The notes: generated by a model from the sequence alone, not told the origin. DNA of 64,000 bases from CAMDPA01 sp964574325 (GCA_964574325.1 CAZNMY010000015.1:1-64000), one strand, 5' to 3'. Positions 36,262-45,040 are shown, counted from the stretch's first letter. Made by a program: numbers and translations.

Positions 36262-37428
36262 TCAATTCGTTGACCTGGGCGCCAACGGCGTCGTGGTTAC
36301 TTCGCCGTTCGTCACCGTCAAGGCGATCTCACCGCGCTTGAGGCGCAGGGCATCGTTGCCGAACATTTCGAGGCGCCAGCCCTTGAGGGCGGGGACATCC
36401 GGCTCGTTCTCCATCGCGATGCGTTCGAGGTCGCCGGTGTCGGAGATCATCTTGGGCGCGACGCGGTGTTTTGCTGCCGCTGCCTTCAGAAGAACGCGGA
36501 GGAGATCGACGAGGGCGCCGGCTTCCGCGGTGACGGCGTTGCCGGTGGGCTGGGCCGGCACCGTCCGGGGATCGCGGGCGAGGCCACGCTTGACGGCCTC
36601 GACGATGTCCCTGGCGCGTGCCGAGCGGGAAAAGCCGTTCGACAGCGTGCGCAGCTCGTCGAGCTGCTTCGTTTCCGTCGGCATCCGGTTGGCGATGTCG
36701 TAGAGCGCCTCGTCGCGCAGCACACGGGGGCGCGGCACGTTCTGCGCCTGGGCCTGCTCCTCGCGCCAAGCGGCGAGCTCGACGAGGGTGGCCATCGCCT
36801 TGCGGTTCTTGACGCGCGTCTTGAGGCGACGCCATGCGTCCTCGGGGGCAAGTCGATAGGTTCCCGGATCGGTCAGCACCGACATCTCCTCGGCGAGCCA
36901 GGAGAGGCGGCCGGTCTTCTCCAATTCCGCAGCGAGGCTCGCGTAGACGACCCGCAGGTGAGTGACGTCGGCCAGCGCATATTCGAGCTGGGTCGCCGAC
37001 AGCGGGCGGCGGCTCCAGTCGGTGAAGCGCGAGGACTTGTCGACGTCGACGTTGACGATGCGCTTGACGAGATTGCCGTAGCTGACGGACTCGCCGTGGC
37101 CGCACACCATGGCTGCGACCTGGGTGTCGAAGATCGGCTCGGGAACCAGCCCCGCCTGGACGTGGAATATCTCGATGTCCTGCCGGCCGGCGTGGAACAC
37201 CTTGAGCGTCGACTTGTCGGCCATCAGCCCATAGAGCGGCGCGAGGTCGATGCCCTTGGCGAGTGGATCGACGATCAATGCCTCGTCCGGCCCGGCCATC
37301 TGGACCAGGCACAGGTTGGGCCAATACGTTTCCTCGCGCAGGAACTCCGTATCGATGGCCACGAAGGGGTGCTTCGCCAGCCGGGCGCACGCCTCGGCCA
37401 GCTCGGAGGTTGTCATAATCACATGCAT
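36262..37428 (-). CDS. rnd: Ribonuclease D
   Basis: This 388-residue 3'-5' exoribonuclease of the DEDDy superfamily trims tRNA and other small RNAs. The catalytic residues appear as AIDTEFLRE (Asp/Glu), FHAGRQDIEIF (Asp) and YALADVTHLRVVY (Tyr...Asp). After the exonuclease domain comes an HRDC-like domain (KAMATLVELAAWREEQAQ, 'RDEALYDIANRMP') and a C-terminal part with ISDTGDLERIAM. I start at MHVIMTT; in-frame GTG sequence upstream is not conserved-looking. Confidence 0.92.
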   Translation of the reverse strand: MHVIMTTSELAEACARLAKHPFVAIDTEFLREETYWPNLCLVQMAGPDEALIVDPLAKGIDLAPLYGLMADKSTLKVFHAGRQDIEIFHVQAGLVPEPIFDTQVAAMVCGHGESVSYGNLVKRIVNVDVDKSSRFTDWSRRPLSATQLEYALADVTHLRVVYASLAAELEKTGRLSWLAEEMSVLTDPGTYRLAPEDAWRRLKTRVKNRKAMATLVELAAWREEQAQAQNVPRPRVLRDEALYDIANRMPTETKQLDELRTLSNGFSRSARARDIVEAVKRGLARDPRTVPAQPTGNAVTAEAGALVDLLRVLLKAAAAKHRVAPKMISDTGDLERIAMENEPDVPALKGWRLEMFGNDALRLKRGEIALTVTNGEVTTTPLAPRSTN

Positions 37429-37649
37429 GCGCGGTCGATTACCGTCCTTCGAGGGGATTGGCAATCGGGCGCGTCGCGGCAAATCCACGAATCACCCCCG
37501 GTTGTTCGAGACCGCGCAAGGGGCAAGCTGTCGAAAACATTGAGCCGCATGACCGAATCAGTGGATAAGCGGCCGCGACGAAACCGCACGCGGGCCCCAA
37601 TGTGCCCGCACTCTTCAAGTGGTTTCGCGCAGCACCACCGAGGACTCCC

Positions 37650-37895
37650 ATGACCCTGCTCAATGCCGCCTTCCTGAAACGGCTCACCGACATCGCCATC
37701 ATCCTGGCGGTCAGCGCGGCGATCGCTTTCGTCATCATCGCGAGCGGAAACTCGCTGGTGGGCAAGACGACGCTGGTGAAGTCCTATGCGATGTGGCTGA
37801 GCTTCGTGACGCGGCCCGACATCGTGGTGACCACGGTACTCGCCGTCATCGTCACCATGGCCGTGAGCCACTACAACGCGGGCAGCCGGCGCTGA
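37650..37895 (+). CDS. Small two-helix membrane protein, unknown
   Basis: This 81-residue protein starts at ATG 37650 with CGAGG seven bases upstream. It contains two membrane helices (IAIILAVSAAIAFVIIASG, and PDIVVTTVLAVIVTMAVSHY) separated by a hydrophilic loop with KTTLVKSYAMWLSF. I do not recognise a family. It is alone on the plus strand, divergent from rnd and followed by a strong intrinsic terminator at 37922, which supports it being a real single-gene transcript. Confidence 0.7.
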   Translation: MTLLNAAFLKRLTDIAIILAVSAAIAFVIIASGNSLVGKTTLVKSYAMWLSFVTRPDIVVTTVLAVIVTMAVSHYNAGSRR

Positions 37896-37921
37896 GCCGC
37901 CAGACCGATCCGAGCTCGAGG

Positions 37922-37959
37922 GAACGCGGGGAGCAACCAGCTTCCCGCGTTCTGCTTTT
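37922..37959 (+). terminator. Intrinsic terminator of the 81-residue gene
   Basis: GAACGCGGGGA at 37922-37932 pairs with TTCCCGCGTTC at 37942-37952 (11 bp, one G-T pair) over a 9-base loop, followed after TGC by a short T run (37956-37959). This is a canonical rho-independent terminator. Confidence 0.75.
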
Positions 37960-37986
37960 CAGGCGGGGCGGAGGTCGATAAGCAGT

Positions 37987-38256
37987 CTAGTACCCAGAAT
38001 CACAAATGGCTGACACGGATGACGATCGAGGATGTTCGCCGGGCAGGAGCGATGTGCAGCGCGATGTGGTCATCGCGCAAGCGGCGCGACGCCCCCGGCG
38101 ATCATCCTCGATCGCCCGCAGGGTCGCAGCTTCCGGGCGCCCGGTGCGTCGACGGCCTTGACCGTAGCTACGGCTACGCTCTGCGCCCTTCTCCTGCCGG
38201 ATCGCCGCGGAAATCTACGATCAGACGTGCCAGCCATTTGTGATTCTGGGTACTAG
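37987..38256. repeat. 270-base inverted-repeat element with nested hairpins (MITE-like or structured RNA)
   Basis: The outer ends are 26-base perfect inverted repeats (37987-38012 and 38231-38256) that begin and end with CTAG and run inward with TACCCAGAATCACAAATGG. Inside is a second arm of 21 bases (38023-38043 with 38094-38114, one mismatch), capped by an 8-base hairpin (38059-38066 with 38071-38078, loop TGGT), and a separate 12-base palindrome at 38162-38173. There is no open frame of interest. It fills the 406-base gap between the 81-residue gene and the PRMT-like gene. Identity (non-autonomous transposable element, or RNA) is open. Confidence 0.8.
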
Positions 38257-38301
38257 CATCACGCACTGCATCGCCCGTCGGCATCCGAGCAAAGAGATCC
38301 C

Positions 38302-39240
38302 ATGCGCATCGAGTACCACCGCACGCTGGTCACCGACCGGGTGCGCAACGAGGCCTTCTGGAGCGCGCTGAAGGCGGTGATCCGGCCCGGCGAGACCGTC
38401 GTCGCCGATATCGGGGCGGGGACGGGCCTGCTCGGCATGATGGCTGCCAAGCTCGGTGCGAAGGAGGTCTATCTCTACGAGACGGCGGAAGTCGCCGGGC
38501 TCGCGCGGGATCTGCTGCGCCTCAACAAGATGCGCAACTGCATCCTGTTCCCGTGCCATTCGACCGAGATGGAAAATCCGCCTCGCGTCGATCTCGTGGT
38601 GTCGGAGACGCTGGGCAACTATCCGCTCGAGGAGGATATCGTCGCGACGCTGAAGGACGCCAAGAAGCGCCACCTGAAGCCGGGCGGGAAAATGATCCCG
38701 AGCCGCGTCCGGCAGTTCGTCGCGCCGGTCGTGTCCGACCGGATGCACCGTGAACTCGTCGCGTGGGACGAGGTCGGCTACGGGATCGAGTTCGCGCCGG
38801 CGCGCACGATGAGCATGCACAACATCTACGTGCGCACGCTGGCGCTGCCGGAGCTGCTCGACGGGGGGAAGTCTGCGGTCCAGTGGGACGACATCGACCT
38901 CTCGTCGCTGCCGCCGAGCAACCGCAAGGGCGAGACGGTCTATGCGATGAAGGCGCCGGCGACGATCTACGGGTTCGCGATCTGGTGGATCGCCGATCTC
39001 GCAGGCGGCGTCGTCATGTCGACGTCGCCGGATGCGCCGAAGACGCATTGGGAGCAGCTCTATCTGCCGCTGCTGGAACCGATCGCGGCGAAGGCCGGCG
39101 AGAAGGTGTCGATCGCGCTGCGCTCGCGCACGACGCCGGAGAAAGGCACGACGCTCGCCTGGACCGCGACGCACATCGACGGCAAGGGACGTCCGCTCGG
39201 CAAGCAAACGCTGGATCTCGAGAAGGGGTATCTGCCGTAA
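38302..39240 (+). CDS. PRMT-like SAM-dependent methyltransferase
   Basis: This 312-residue class I methyltransferase starts with MRIEYHRTLVTDRVRNEAFW, similar to the YFxxY-type opening of PRMTs, followed by ADIGAGTGLLGMMAAKLGA (SAM motif I). VVSETLGNYPLEED lies where PRMTs have the double-E loop (SExMGYxLxxE), and KTHWEQLYLPLLEP is a THW loop. Together these resemble protein arginine methyltransferases and related bacterial enzymes; the substrate here is unknown. It begins about 45 bases downstream of the inverted-repeat element; AGAG precedes the ATG. It is not coupled to a neighbour. Confidence 0.75.
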   Translation: MRIEYHRTLVTDRVRNEAFWSALKAVIRPGETVVADIGAGTGLLGMMAAKLGAKEVYLYETAEVAGLARDLLRLNKMRNCILFPCHSTEMENPPRVDLVVSETLGNYPLEEDIVATLKDAKKRHLKPGGKMIPSRVRQFVAPVVSDRMHRELVAWDEVGYGIEFAPARTMSMHNIYVRTLALPELLDGGKSAVQWDDIDLSSLPPSNRKGETVYAMKAPATIYGFAIWWIADLAGGVVMSTSPDAPKTHWEQLYLPLLEPIAAKAGEKVSIALRSRTTPEKGTTLAWTATHIDGKGRPLGKQTLDLEKGYLP

Positions 39241-39301
39241 GCAGAGGGTTGGATTGCGCAACGCCCCGCCATGCTATTCAAACCTATGCCTTGAATACTG
39301 G

Positions 39302-39427
39302 CGTCATGGCCCGCGCAGGCGGGCCATCCACGATACGTTGCGGATGAAGTTCACTTTCCGGATGTGGTGTATTGGCCTTCGAAAAAACGAGGAGCCGTGG
39401 GTGGTCCGCCTTCGCGGAACATGAGTG
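39302..39427. repeat. Dispersed intergenic repeat, family B copy 1
   Basis: Two conserved blocks, GTCATGGCCCGCGCAGGCGG...ATCCACGA and GAGGAGCCGTGGGTGGTCCG...CCTTCGCGGA, each form a small hairpin and are separated by a variable middle of about 60 bases. The same two blocks occur in reverse orientation at 52306-52413. It lies between the PRMT-like gene and the convergent FemAB-like gene. Confidence 0.75.
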
Positions 39428-39486
39428 CCAATTTGGTTTGGTAGTGCGCCCCAGACGATTGCTGTCCGCGCCGATGTCGGTCCGCC

Positions 39487-40686
39487 CTACGTCTTGTTTT
39501 TCTTCTCCAGCGCCTGCAGATCGGGGTCCATCTTGTCGAAGGCCATGAGGCGGCCGCCCCTGGCGAACACCCAGTTCCAGAACGGGCGGCGGTGGCGGTA
39601 GGCGAGCCACAGCTCGTCGAGGCGGCTGCCGAAACGGAGCTTCGAGGAATACGCGGTCTGCCCGGTCTGCATCAGCGGTATGCCGTGCTTCAGGCAATAG
39701 CGGACGTTGGTCATCCAGCTCAGCACATAGAGATTGTGATCGCGCGCGACCGGATACTTCATGCCGATGAACTTATCGATCATGCGGCCCTCCTCTATGA
39801 ACAGCAGGTTGAAGCCGATCAGGTCGTCGCCGAGCCAATAGAGAATCGTCACAGCGCGATCACCGAGGTTGTGGACCACGTCGCGGAAGTAGCGCGGCGA
39901 GAGTTTCTCGAAGTCGCCGTAGTCGAAGCCGGACTGGCCGCGGGTGGAATCGTAAAGCGCGACGATCTCGGCCTCGACGTCGGAGATATCGCGGCGTTCC
40001 TCGACGCGGAGTGCTGCGGCTCCCTTCAGCTTGCGTCGGATGTCCTTGCGGGTCGCTGAGGACAAGCTCGCGAGATAGGCGTCTTCGGACTTGAACGGCG
40101 TCAGGTCGAGGACGGCGACGGGAAGGCTGCCGACGCGCGTGAACCGGGCCGCCTCGAGCGCCGCGTCGACATCGGCGACATCGCGGCCGGCGATGTCCTT
40201 GAGAGCGAGGATCTCGACGTTCTCGGCGGCGGCGTGAGCGTCGAGGCCGGCGAGAAGTACGTGTGCGGCCGTGCGGCGACGGGGGCTGTCGAGGTGCGGC
40301 GCGAAACCGATATGGCAGCGGTCGGCGAGCGGTGAGCCGAGCCCCATCAACGGCAGCTTCACATAGCGCGGAAATGTCCTGGCGAGCCAGTCGCCGAGGG
40401 CGCGCCATCTGCCCTGCAGCGGCGTATCCAGGCGGTAGGTGAGGCGGAAGATCGGCGCGGCGGCGACCAGCGTTTCGCCCGCGTATGCGCCGATGGCGGT
40501 GAACGCGAAGGCCGGGGGCGGGGAGGCTTCGCAGGCGGCATAGTAGTCCCAGCCTTCGGCGTCGTCGGGGAACAGGCTGGTCCAGGTTTCGCGCGGGATC
40601 GAGGCGACGCCCGGGTGGATGCGAACGTCGAGGCCGTCGGCGGAATAGATCGCGGGCGGGAGGGCAAGCGAGGCGGTGGTCTGCAT
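39487..40686 (-). CDS. FemAB-like GNAT acyltransferase
   Basis: This 399-residue protein has the GNAT_6/FemAB-type acyltransferase layout: an N-terminal variable half and a C-terminal domain with SSATRKDIRRKLKGAAALRV, 'YWLGDDLIGFNLLFIEEGRMIDKFIGM' and YCLKHGIPLMQTGQ. Such proteins transfer aminoacyl or acyl groups to envelope polymers or polysaccharides; those near exopolysaccharide loci are typical. I start at MQTTASL (40686), which lacks the odd basic leader of the longer frame. The gene follows the DegT aminotransferase on the same strand after about 250 bases. Confidence 0.8.
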   Translation of the reverse strand: MQTTASLALPPAIYSADGLDVRIHPGVASIPRETWTSLFPDDAEGWDYYAACEASPPPAFAFTAIGAYAGETLVAAAPIFRLTYRLDTPLQGRWRALGDWLARTFPRYVKLPLMGLGSPLADRCHIGFAPHLDSPRRRTAAHVLLAGLDAHAAAENVEILALKDIAGRDVADVDAALEAARFTRVGSLPVAVLDLTPFKSEDAYLASLSSATRKDIRRKLKGAAALRVEERRDISDVEAEIVALYDSTRGQSGFDYGDFEKLSPRYFRDVVHNLGDRAVTILYWLGDDLIGFNLLFIEEGRMIDKFIGMKYPVARDHNLYVLSWMTNVRYCLKHGIPLMQTGQTAYSSKLRFGSRLDELWLAYRHRRPFWNWVFARGGRLMAFDKMDPDLQALEKKNKT

Positions 40687-40782
40687 CGGTTCGTCCGGTC
40701 CGAGTTCGTCACGTGAGTTCGAAGGCATGTGCTGGAAGCATTTCATGGACGAAGCCAACCTCATGCTTCCCCGGCCGAGACG

Positions 40783-40807
40783 GGGTCGAGAGCCGGGGTC
40801 TCGACCC
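40783..40807. repeat. Intergenic hairpin in the FemAB-aminotransferase gap
   Basis: GGGTCGAGA (40783-40791) and TCTCGACCC (40799-40807) form a 9-base perfect stem with a 7-base loop. It lies in the 252-base gap between the aminotransferase stop and the FemAB-like start. This kind of GGGTCGAG hairpin is a common rhizobial intergenic repeat; it may attenuate read-through into the acyltransferase gene. Confidence 0.6.
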
Positions 40808-40938
40808 GAAGGCGTCGAGCACGCCGAAGCCGCAGATCGCCGGTGTGCCACTTTGCGCCCGGCAAGGTCCCGGGTCTCACGGCAGTGCCGCTCGCCCGGG
40901 AAAGCGAGAGTAGGAGTGATTTCTCCGGTTGGCTTCTG

Positions 40939-42201
40939 TCAGTGGGATTTCAGCGATTTGTCATACGTGCGGGCGAATCCTGCGAGCGTTTCGACAATGA
41001 CGTTCTCCGATGCGGCGCTCAAGAGAGATGAGGTCGATATCGTGATCGTGCCTGCTGCGAAGGCGCGCGCGTCTGGTGTGTCGCTCGGGATGAGCAGCGG
41101 CATCATGTCGGGATAGTCGGTGAGTGCGCGCGAGAACATCTTGCAGACGCCGAGGCGGGAGCGCCACAGTGCACGGATCAGGTTGTCGCGCTCGGGGTGA
41201 GGGGGGATCGTGACGAACAGGCACGTGGCGGTGGCTTGGCCGATGGCGCGCGGTCGGTGGACGATCAGGCCAGGGATGCGTTCGAGACGTGTGGCGAGAT
41301 CGGCGAGGCGGGAGCGGCTGACGGTGAGATGGCTGTCGAGGCGATCGAGTGCGGCACGGCCGATGCGCTTGCGGAATGCGCCGACGCGGAAGATGTCGAC
41401 GTGCAGCGGGAAACGATCGCCGGCGGCTTCGATCTCGTCGTCGCGGGCCAATGCGCGTCGCTTCGCTGCGCCGTAGACGAGGCGCAATCCCAATGGATCG
41501 TAGGCGGCGTGATAGCCCGCGAGCATGAGGGTGCGGCCCAATTCTCCAAGCGGGCTGGCCCGCGTCAGTCGGGCGGCCGTAGCGCGAAGCCCCGCCATCG
41601 TATCGCGCTCCCGGGCGACGAGGGCGCCGCCTTCGTAGATGGTGAAGCCCTTGCCAGCGCCGAAGCTGAACACGCCGATGTCGCCGAAACTGCCGACGCC
41701 GGCCGCGTTCCAGGTTGCGCCGAAGGCTTGCGCTGCGTCTTCCACGATCGCAACCCCGGGGCACGCGCGGCGAACGGCTTCGACATCCGTCAGCCAGCCG
41801 CCGTAGTGTGTCGGCACGACGGCGAGCGTTTCCGGCGAGACGAGGCGGGCGAGATGGTGCAGGTCGAGATCGAGCGCCGCTGGTGCGATATCGCAGGCCA
41901 CTATTCGCAAACCCGCAGCGTGGGCTGCGATCGCAACGAGTGGGCAGGTGTAGGCAGGCACGATCACGACGTCGCGGTCCGGGTGCTTTTCCTTCAGATA
42001 GCGGAAGGCGATCAGGAGGCCCGCGGTGCCGGTCGATACGATCTCGATATCGGAGAAACGGAAGCGTTCGCAGATCGCGGCTTCGAGCGTGTCGGGCCGC
42101 GAGGGAAAGAAGAGGTCGTGCCAGTGCGGCAGCAGGCCGGCGGTCGGCGGCGGTTCGCCCCAGCCGGCGGCCTCGATGCGCGGTGGCGGATCTCTCGTCA
42201 C
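40939..42201 (-). CDS. DegT/DnrJ/EryC1/StrS family aminotransferase
   Basis: This 420-residue PLP enzyme belongs to the sugar aminotransferase superfamily: GTAGLLIAFRYLKE at the cofactor end, VPAYTCPLVAIAAHAAG, DAAQAFGA and the Schiff-base lysine K184 in FSFGAGKGFTIYEGG. Enzymes of this type aminate nucleotide-bound or lipid-bound keto sugars such as those for envelope polymers. The start is a GTG whose first bases overlap the TGA of the upstream SMR-like gene (GTGA), which indicates coupling to that transporter pair. No nucleotide-sugar dehydratase is nearby. Confidence 0.85.
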   Translation of the reverse strand: MTRDPPPRIEAAGWGEPPPTAGLLPHWHDLFFPSRPDTLEAAICERFRFSDIEIVSTGTAGLLIAFRYLKEKHPDRDVVIVPAYTCPLVAIAAHAAGLRIVACDIAPAALDLDLHHLARLVSPETLAVVPTHYGGWLTDVEAVRRACPGVAIVEDAAQAFGATWNAAGVGSFGDIGVFSFGAGKGFTIYEGGALVARERDTMAGLRATAARLTRASPLGELGRTLMLAGYHAAYDPLGLRLVYGAAKRRALARDDEIEAAGDRFPLHVDIFRVGAFRKRIGRAALDRLDSHLTVSRSRLADLATRLERIPGLIVHRPRAIGQATATCLFVTIPPHPERDNLIRALWRSRLGVCKMFSRALTDYPDMMPLLIPSDTPDARAFAAGTITISTSSLLSAASENVIVETLAGFARTYDKSLKSH

Positions 42202-42569
42202 GAACCTTCTTCCGTCGCCGCGAGCATGAGGACGCCGCCGACGATCGCGCAACAGCCGATCGCCTGTACCGGCGTGATGGTGTCGCCGAAATAGGCCCAG
42301 GAGAAGATCGTGACGGTGACGATCTCCATGTGCGAGGCGGCGTAGGCGGGGCCGACGGGGGCGTATTTCAGGATCGTCATGTAGACGACGAATGCGGCGC
42401 CGTAGCCGGCGAGCACGGTCAGGAGCCAGGGCTCGTTCAGCACGCGCGTCAGCCAGGCAGCATCGAGGGTCGGCTCGCCGATGCTGTTGCCGGCGAACTT
42501 GAAGCCGATCTGCACGTAGGTGTCGATGGCGATCAGGAGCAGAAACCCCAGGAGGATCTTCAGGCGCAT
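42198..42569 (-). CDS. Four-helix EamA/SMR-type transporter subunit 2 (ArnF-like)
   Basis: This 123-residue protein has four transmembrane helices: FLLLIAIDTYVQIGFKFAG, WLLTVLAGYGAAFVVYMTIL, SHMEIVTVTIFSWAYFGDTITP and AIGCCAIVGGVLMLA. The PVGPAYAAS motif is as in small multidrug resistance/EamA half-size proteins. ArnE/ArnF, the two-subunit undecaprenyl-phospho-aminoarabinose flippase, has the same design of two four-helix subunits encoded together. Here the two subunit genes overlap by ATGA and precede a DegT aminotransferase, so a lipid-linked amino-sugar flippase is plausible inference. Confidence 0.75.
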   Translation of the reverse strand: MRLKILLGFLLLIAIDTYVQIGFKFAGNSIGEPTLDAAWLTRVLNEPWLLTVLAGYGAAFVVYMTILKYAPVGPAYAASHMEIVTVTIFSWAYFGDTITPVQAIGCCAIVGGVLMLAATEEGS

Positions 42570-42931
42570 CAGTTGCCTCCAAGGCCGACCATCAGCACAC
42601 CGGCGGCGATCAGCGTGATCGCGCCCATGCGCTGCGGCGTGATCTGCTCGGCGAAGAAGATGCGGCCGCCGATCATCACCATGAGAATGTCGATGCAGGC
42701 GACCATCACGCCCTGCCACAACGGCACGACCGACAGGAACGCCAGCCACAACAGGAATTCGGCGACGTAGATGATCAGGCCCAGCCACAGCAGAGGATGG
42801 GTGAGCAGCGCCCGCCAATGGCCATCATCGCCAACGCGGTCGGCATGATTGGACGCCGCCTTCAGCAGAAGCTGGCCGGCCGTGTTGCCGATCAGAACCG
42901 CGGCCAGCAGCATCCATGCGAATGGGGTCAT
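42569..42931 (-). CDS. Four-helix EamA/SMR-type transporter subunit 1 (ArnE-like)
   Basis: This 120-residue protein starts at MTPFAWMLLAAVLIGNTAGQLLLKAA and has four hydrophobic helices with the central sequence HPLLWLGLIIYVAEFLLWLAFLS, then PLWQGVMVACIDILMVMIGG and GAITLIAAGVLMVG. The SMR-type 'GNTAGQLLLKAAS' opening is also seen in ArnE. Its stop overlaps the ATG of the second subunit (ATGA), a clear operon. It is the first gene of the SMR-SMR-aminotransferase unit. Confidence 0.78.
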   Translation of the reverse strand: MTPFAWMLLAAVLIGNTAGQLLLKAASNHADRVGDDGHWRALLTHPLLWLGLIIYVAEFLLWLAFLSVVPLWQGVMVACIDILMVMIGGRIFFAEQITPQRMGAITLIAAGVLMVGLGGN

Positions 42932-43109
42932 GAGGATCGATCCCGGACTTCCGCAAGGTGCAAGGTCGGGCGTGTGATTCGGCACTCGCCACGGGGCGTG
43001 GCCAATTACGTGCAGAACGCGGCTCGGGGCAAGCGCGCACTCGGCCGGGCGCTTCGATGCTGGTTCGGCGGTTGCGTCGATCTCGATGCCGGCGCGGTCC
43101 GACCGTCGA

Positions 43110-44750
43110 TCAGTTCAACGCGCCGTGCGGATGGCGGCGGGCGGCTGCCACCTGCTTAAGGCGCGACGGGCGGCCGGATTGAAACACCGGGGGCGTGTTG
43201 AGCTTGGCGGCAGGCGCCGTCCGGGCGCGGTCGCGGGCCGTGGGGGCGGGGATCGGCTTGGCCGGCTCCAGCACGCGCTGGCGCGGGAAATAGGCGGTCA
43301 CGACCGTTCCCTTGCGCACTTCCGACGTCAACTCGAACGTGCCGCCGTGGATTTCGACGAGGTTCTTCACGATCGGCAGGCCGAGGCCGGTGCCGCCCTC
43401 CGCGGTCTTGTGTGCGAGCGAGCCCTGGCCGAACGCCTGCATGACCTTGGGGATTTCTTCCTTCGGAATGCCGGGACCGGAATCGCGGACCGAGACGAAC
43501 TGGCCGCCGTTCTCGGAGCGACCGACCGAAAGGACGATCTCGCCGCTGCGTGGCGTGAACTTCAAGGCATTCGACATGAGGTTGAGGACGACCTGGCGCA
43601 GCGCACGCTCGTCGGCCCAGATCGGCGGCACGGCTTCGTCGAAGTCCTCGACGATGCGCAGCGCCTTGCCTTCGAGCCGGAGCTTCAGCAGGCGATGGCA
43701 ATCGTCGACCACGTCGATCAGGCGGACCGCGCTTTCGTTCAGCTCGTAGCGGCCGGCCTCGATGCGCGAGAGGTCGAGGATTTCGTTGATGAGGTGCAGC
43801 AGATGGCTGCCGGAGTGATGGATGTTGCCGGCGTATTCCTTGTAGAGCCGGTTCTCCATCGGCCCCATGATTTCCTGCGTCATGCACTCGGAGAAGCCCA
43901 GGATCGCGTTCAGCGGCGTGCGCAATTCATGGCTCATGGTGGCGAGGAAGCGCGACTTCGCGACGTTGGCCTCCTCGGCGCGGCGGCGGGCTTCGTCGGA
44001 GATCGACTTGGCTTCCTCCAGCTCGGCGATCAGCAGGTCTTTCTGCGCTCGGAACCTCAGCATCTGAATGGCGGTCGCGTTGAGGCCCTTGGCCAGGAAC
44101 ACGAAGTAGACGTGGACGCCGACGGCCATCGAGGCGAGCGCCAGATGGAACGCATCGCCCTGGATCAGGAGACGACCGACGACGGCGATCGTCATGGGGA
44201 TCGTGCCGACATAAAGGATCGGCAGCAGCGGGGAGGCGAGCGTCATGCGGATCGCGAGGATCACGATCAGCGAGGCGAACACGAACACGTGGCTCGAGAA
44301 GAAATACTCCGCCGGCATGCTGGAGCCGGCGGTGGCGCCGACGAGGGCGAAGCCGGCCCAGGTGAGGCCGTTGGTGCCCTCCGCGAGCAGGAGGCGGCGA
44401 CGCCAGGTCGTCAGATTGATGTCGGAAGCGGGAGTGGCGAGATAGCGCCGGCAGCATTCCAGCAGGAGTACCTTGGCGCCGATGACGAGGGCGAGCCAGG
44501 TAAGGGCCTGCGACCAATGCGCCCAGAACATCGAGGCGAGCGAGAATATGCCGGCGAGCAACAGAAGCGTGGCCTGAGCCGCCAGCTCGTTGCGCGCGAA
44601 CATCAGGTTCAGCTCGTGCGCGAAGGTCGGCTCCTCGGTGCCGCCGTGCATCAGGCGCTGGCGCGCCAGGGCAACCCCCGCTGTCGCCGAAGCGACAGAC
44701 GGCTGGGGTGCGCTCGCGGTGCGCTGCTGAGCTGATGCTGCCGCGGCCAT
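43110..44750 (-). CDS. Orphan membrane sensor histidine kinase
   Basis: This 546-residue kinase has about six transmembrane helices in the first 215 residues, a coiled coil (LLIAELEEAKSISDEARRRAEEANVAKSR), the H box FLATMSHELRTPLNAILGF (phospho-accepting His), the N box NLMSNALKFTP, DSGPGIP and GTGLGLPIVKNLVE. The signal is unknown; no extracytoplasmic ligand domain is visible between the helices, so sensing is probably in the membrane, as in MASE-type receptors. There is no response regulator next to it; its cognate must be elsewhere. It is divergent from the GST gene over about 290 bases. Confidence 0.92.
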   Translation of the reverse strand: MAAAASAQQRTASAPQPSVASATAGVALARQRLMHGGTEEPTFAHELNLMFARNELAAQATLLLLAGIFSLASMFWAHWSQALTWLALVIGAKVLLLECCRRYLATPASDINLTTWRRRLLLAEGTNGLTWAGFALVGATAGSSMPAEYFFSSHVFVFASLIVILAIRMTLASPLLPILYVGTIPMTIAVVGRLLIQGDAFHLALASMAVGVHVYFVFLAKGLNATAIQMLRFRAQKDLLIAELEEAKSISDEARRRAEEANVAKSRFLATMSHELRTPLNAILGFSECMTQEIMGPMENRLYKEYAGNIHHSGSHLLHLINEILDLSRIEAGRYELNESAVRLIDVVDDCHRLLKLRLEGKALRIVEDFDEAVPPIWADERALRQVVLNLMSNALKFTPRSGEIVLSVGRSENGGQFVSVRDSGPGIPKEEIPKVMQAFGQGSLAHKTAEGGTGLGLPIVKNLVEIHGGTFELTSEVRKGTVVTAYFPRQRVLEPAKPIPAPTARDRARTAPAAKLNTPPVFQSGRPSRLKQVAAARRHPHGALN

Positions 44751-45040
44751 CCTTGGCTGTGCCCTGAGGTAAAGTATCGATGCTGCCCCCTGGAAACTCC
44801 CGGTGGAGCTTCCAGTACCGAGGCTGCAAATTTCGCATCAATACCTAAAGGGGCGTTTAAGGCTGGATCGACAATGCTATGCAACCTTAAGATCTGGCTG
44901 GATTTATTCAGGGTAATTCCGATTTCGGCCGGATATCGGCGGTGCGCGAGAGCGCTGCAGACACAACGCGAACAGGGTCTGATAGATTGCGGGCGACGCA
45001 GACCCATGGACAAATCCTGAACGACGGGAAAGGACCGGTT

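Noticed and set aside
43086..44735. A 549-codon plus-strand open frame
   Set aside because: Antisense to a complete histidine kinase with H, N and G boxes; composition-driven shadow.
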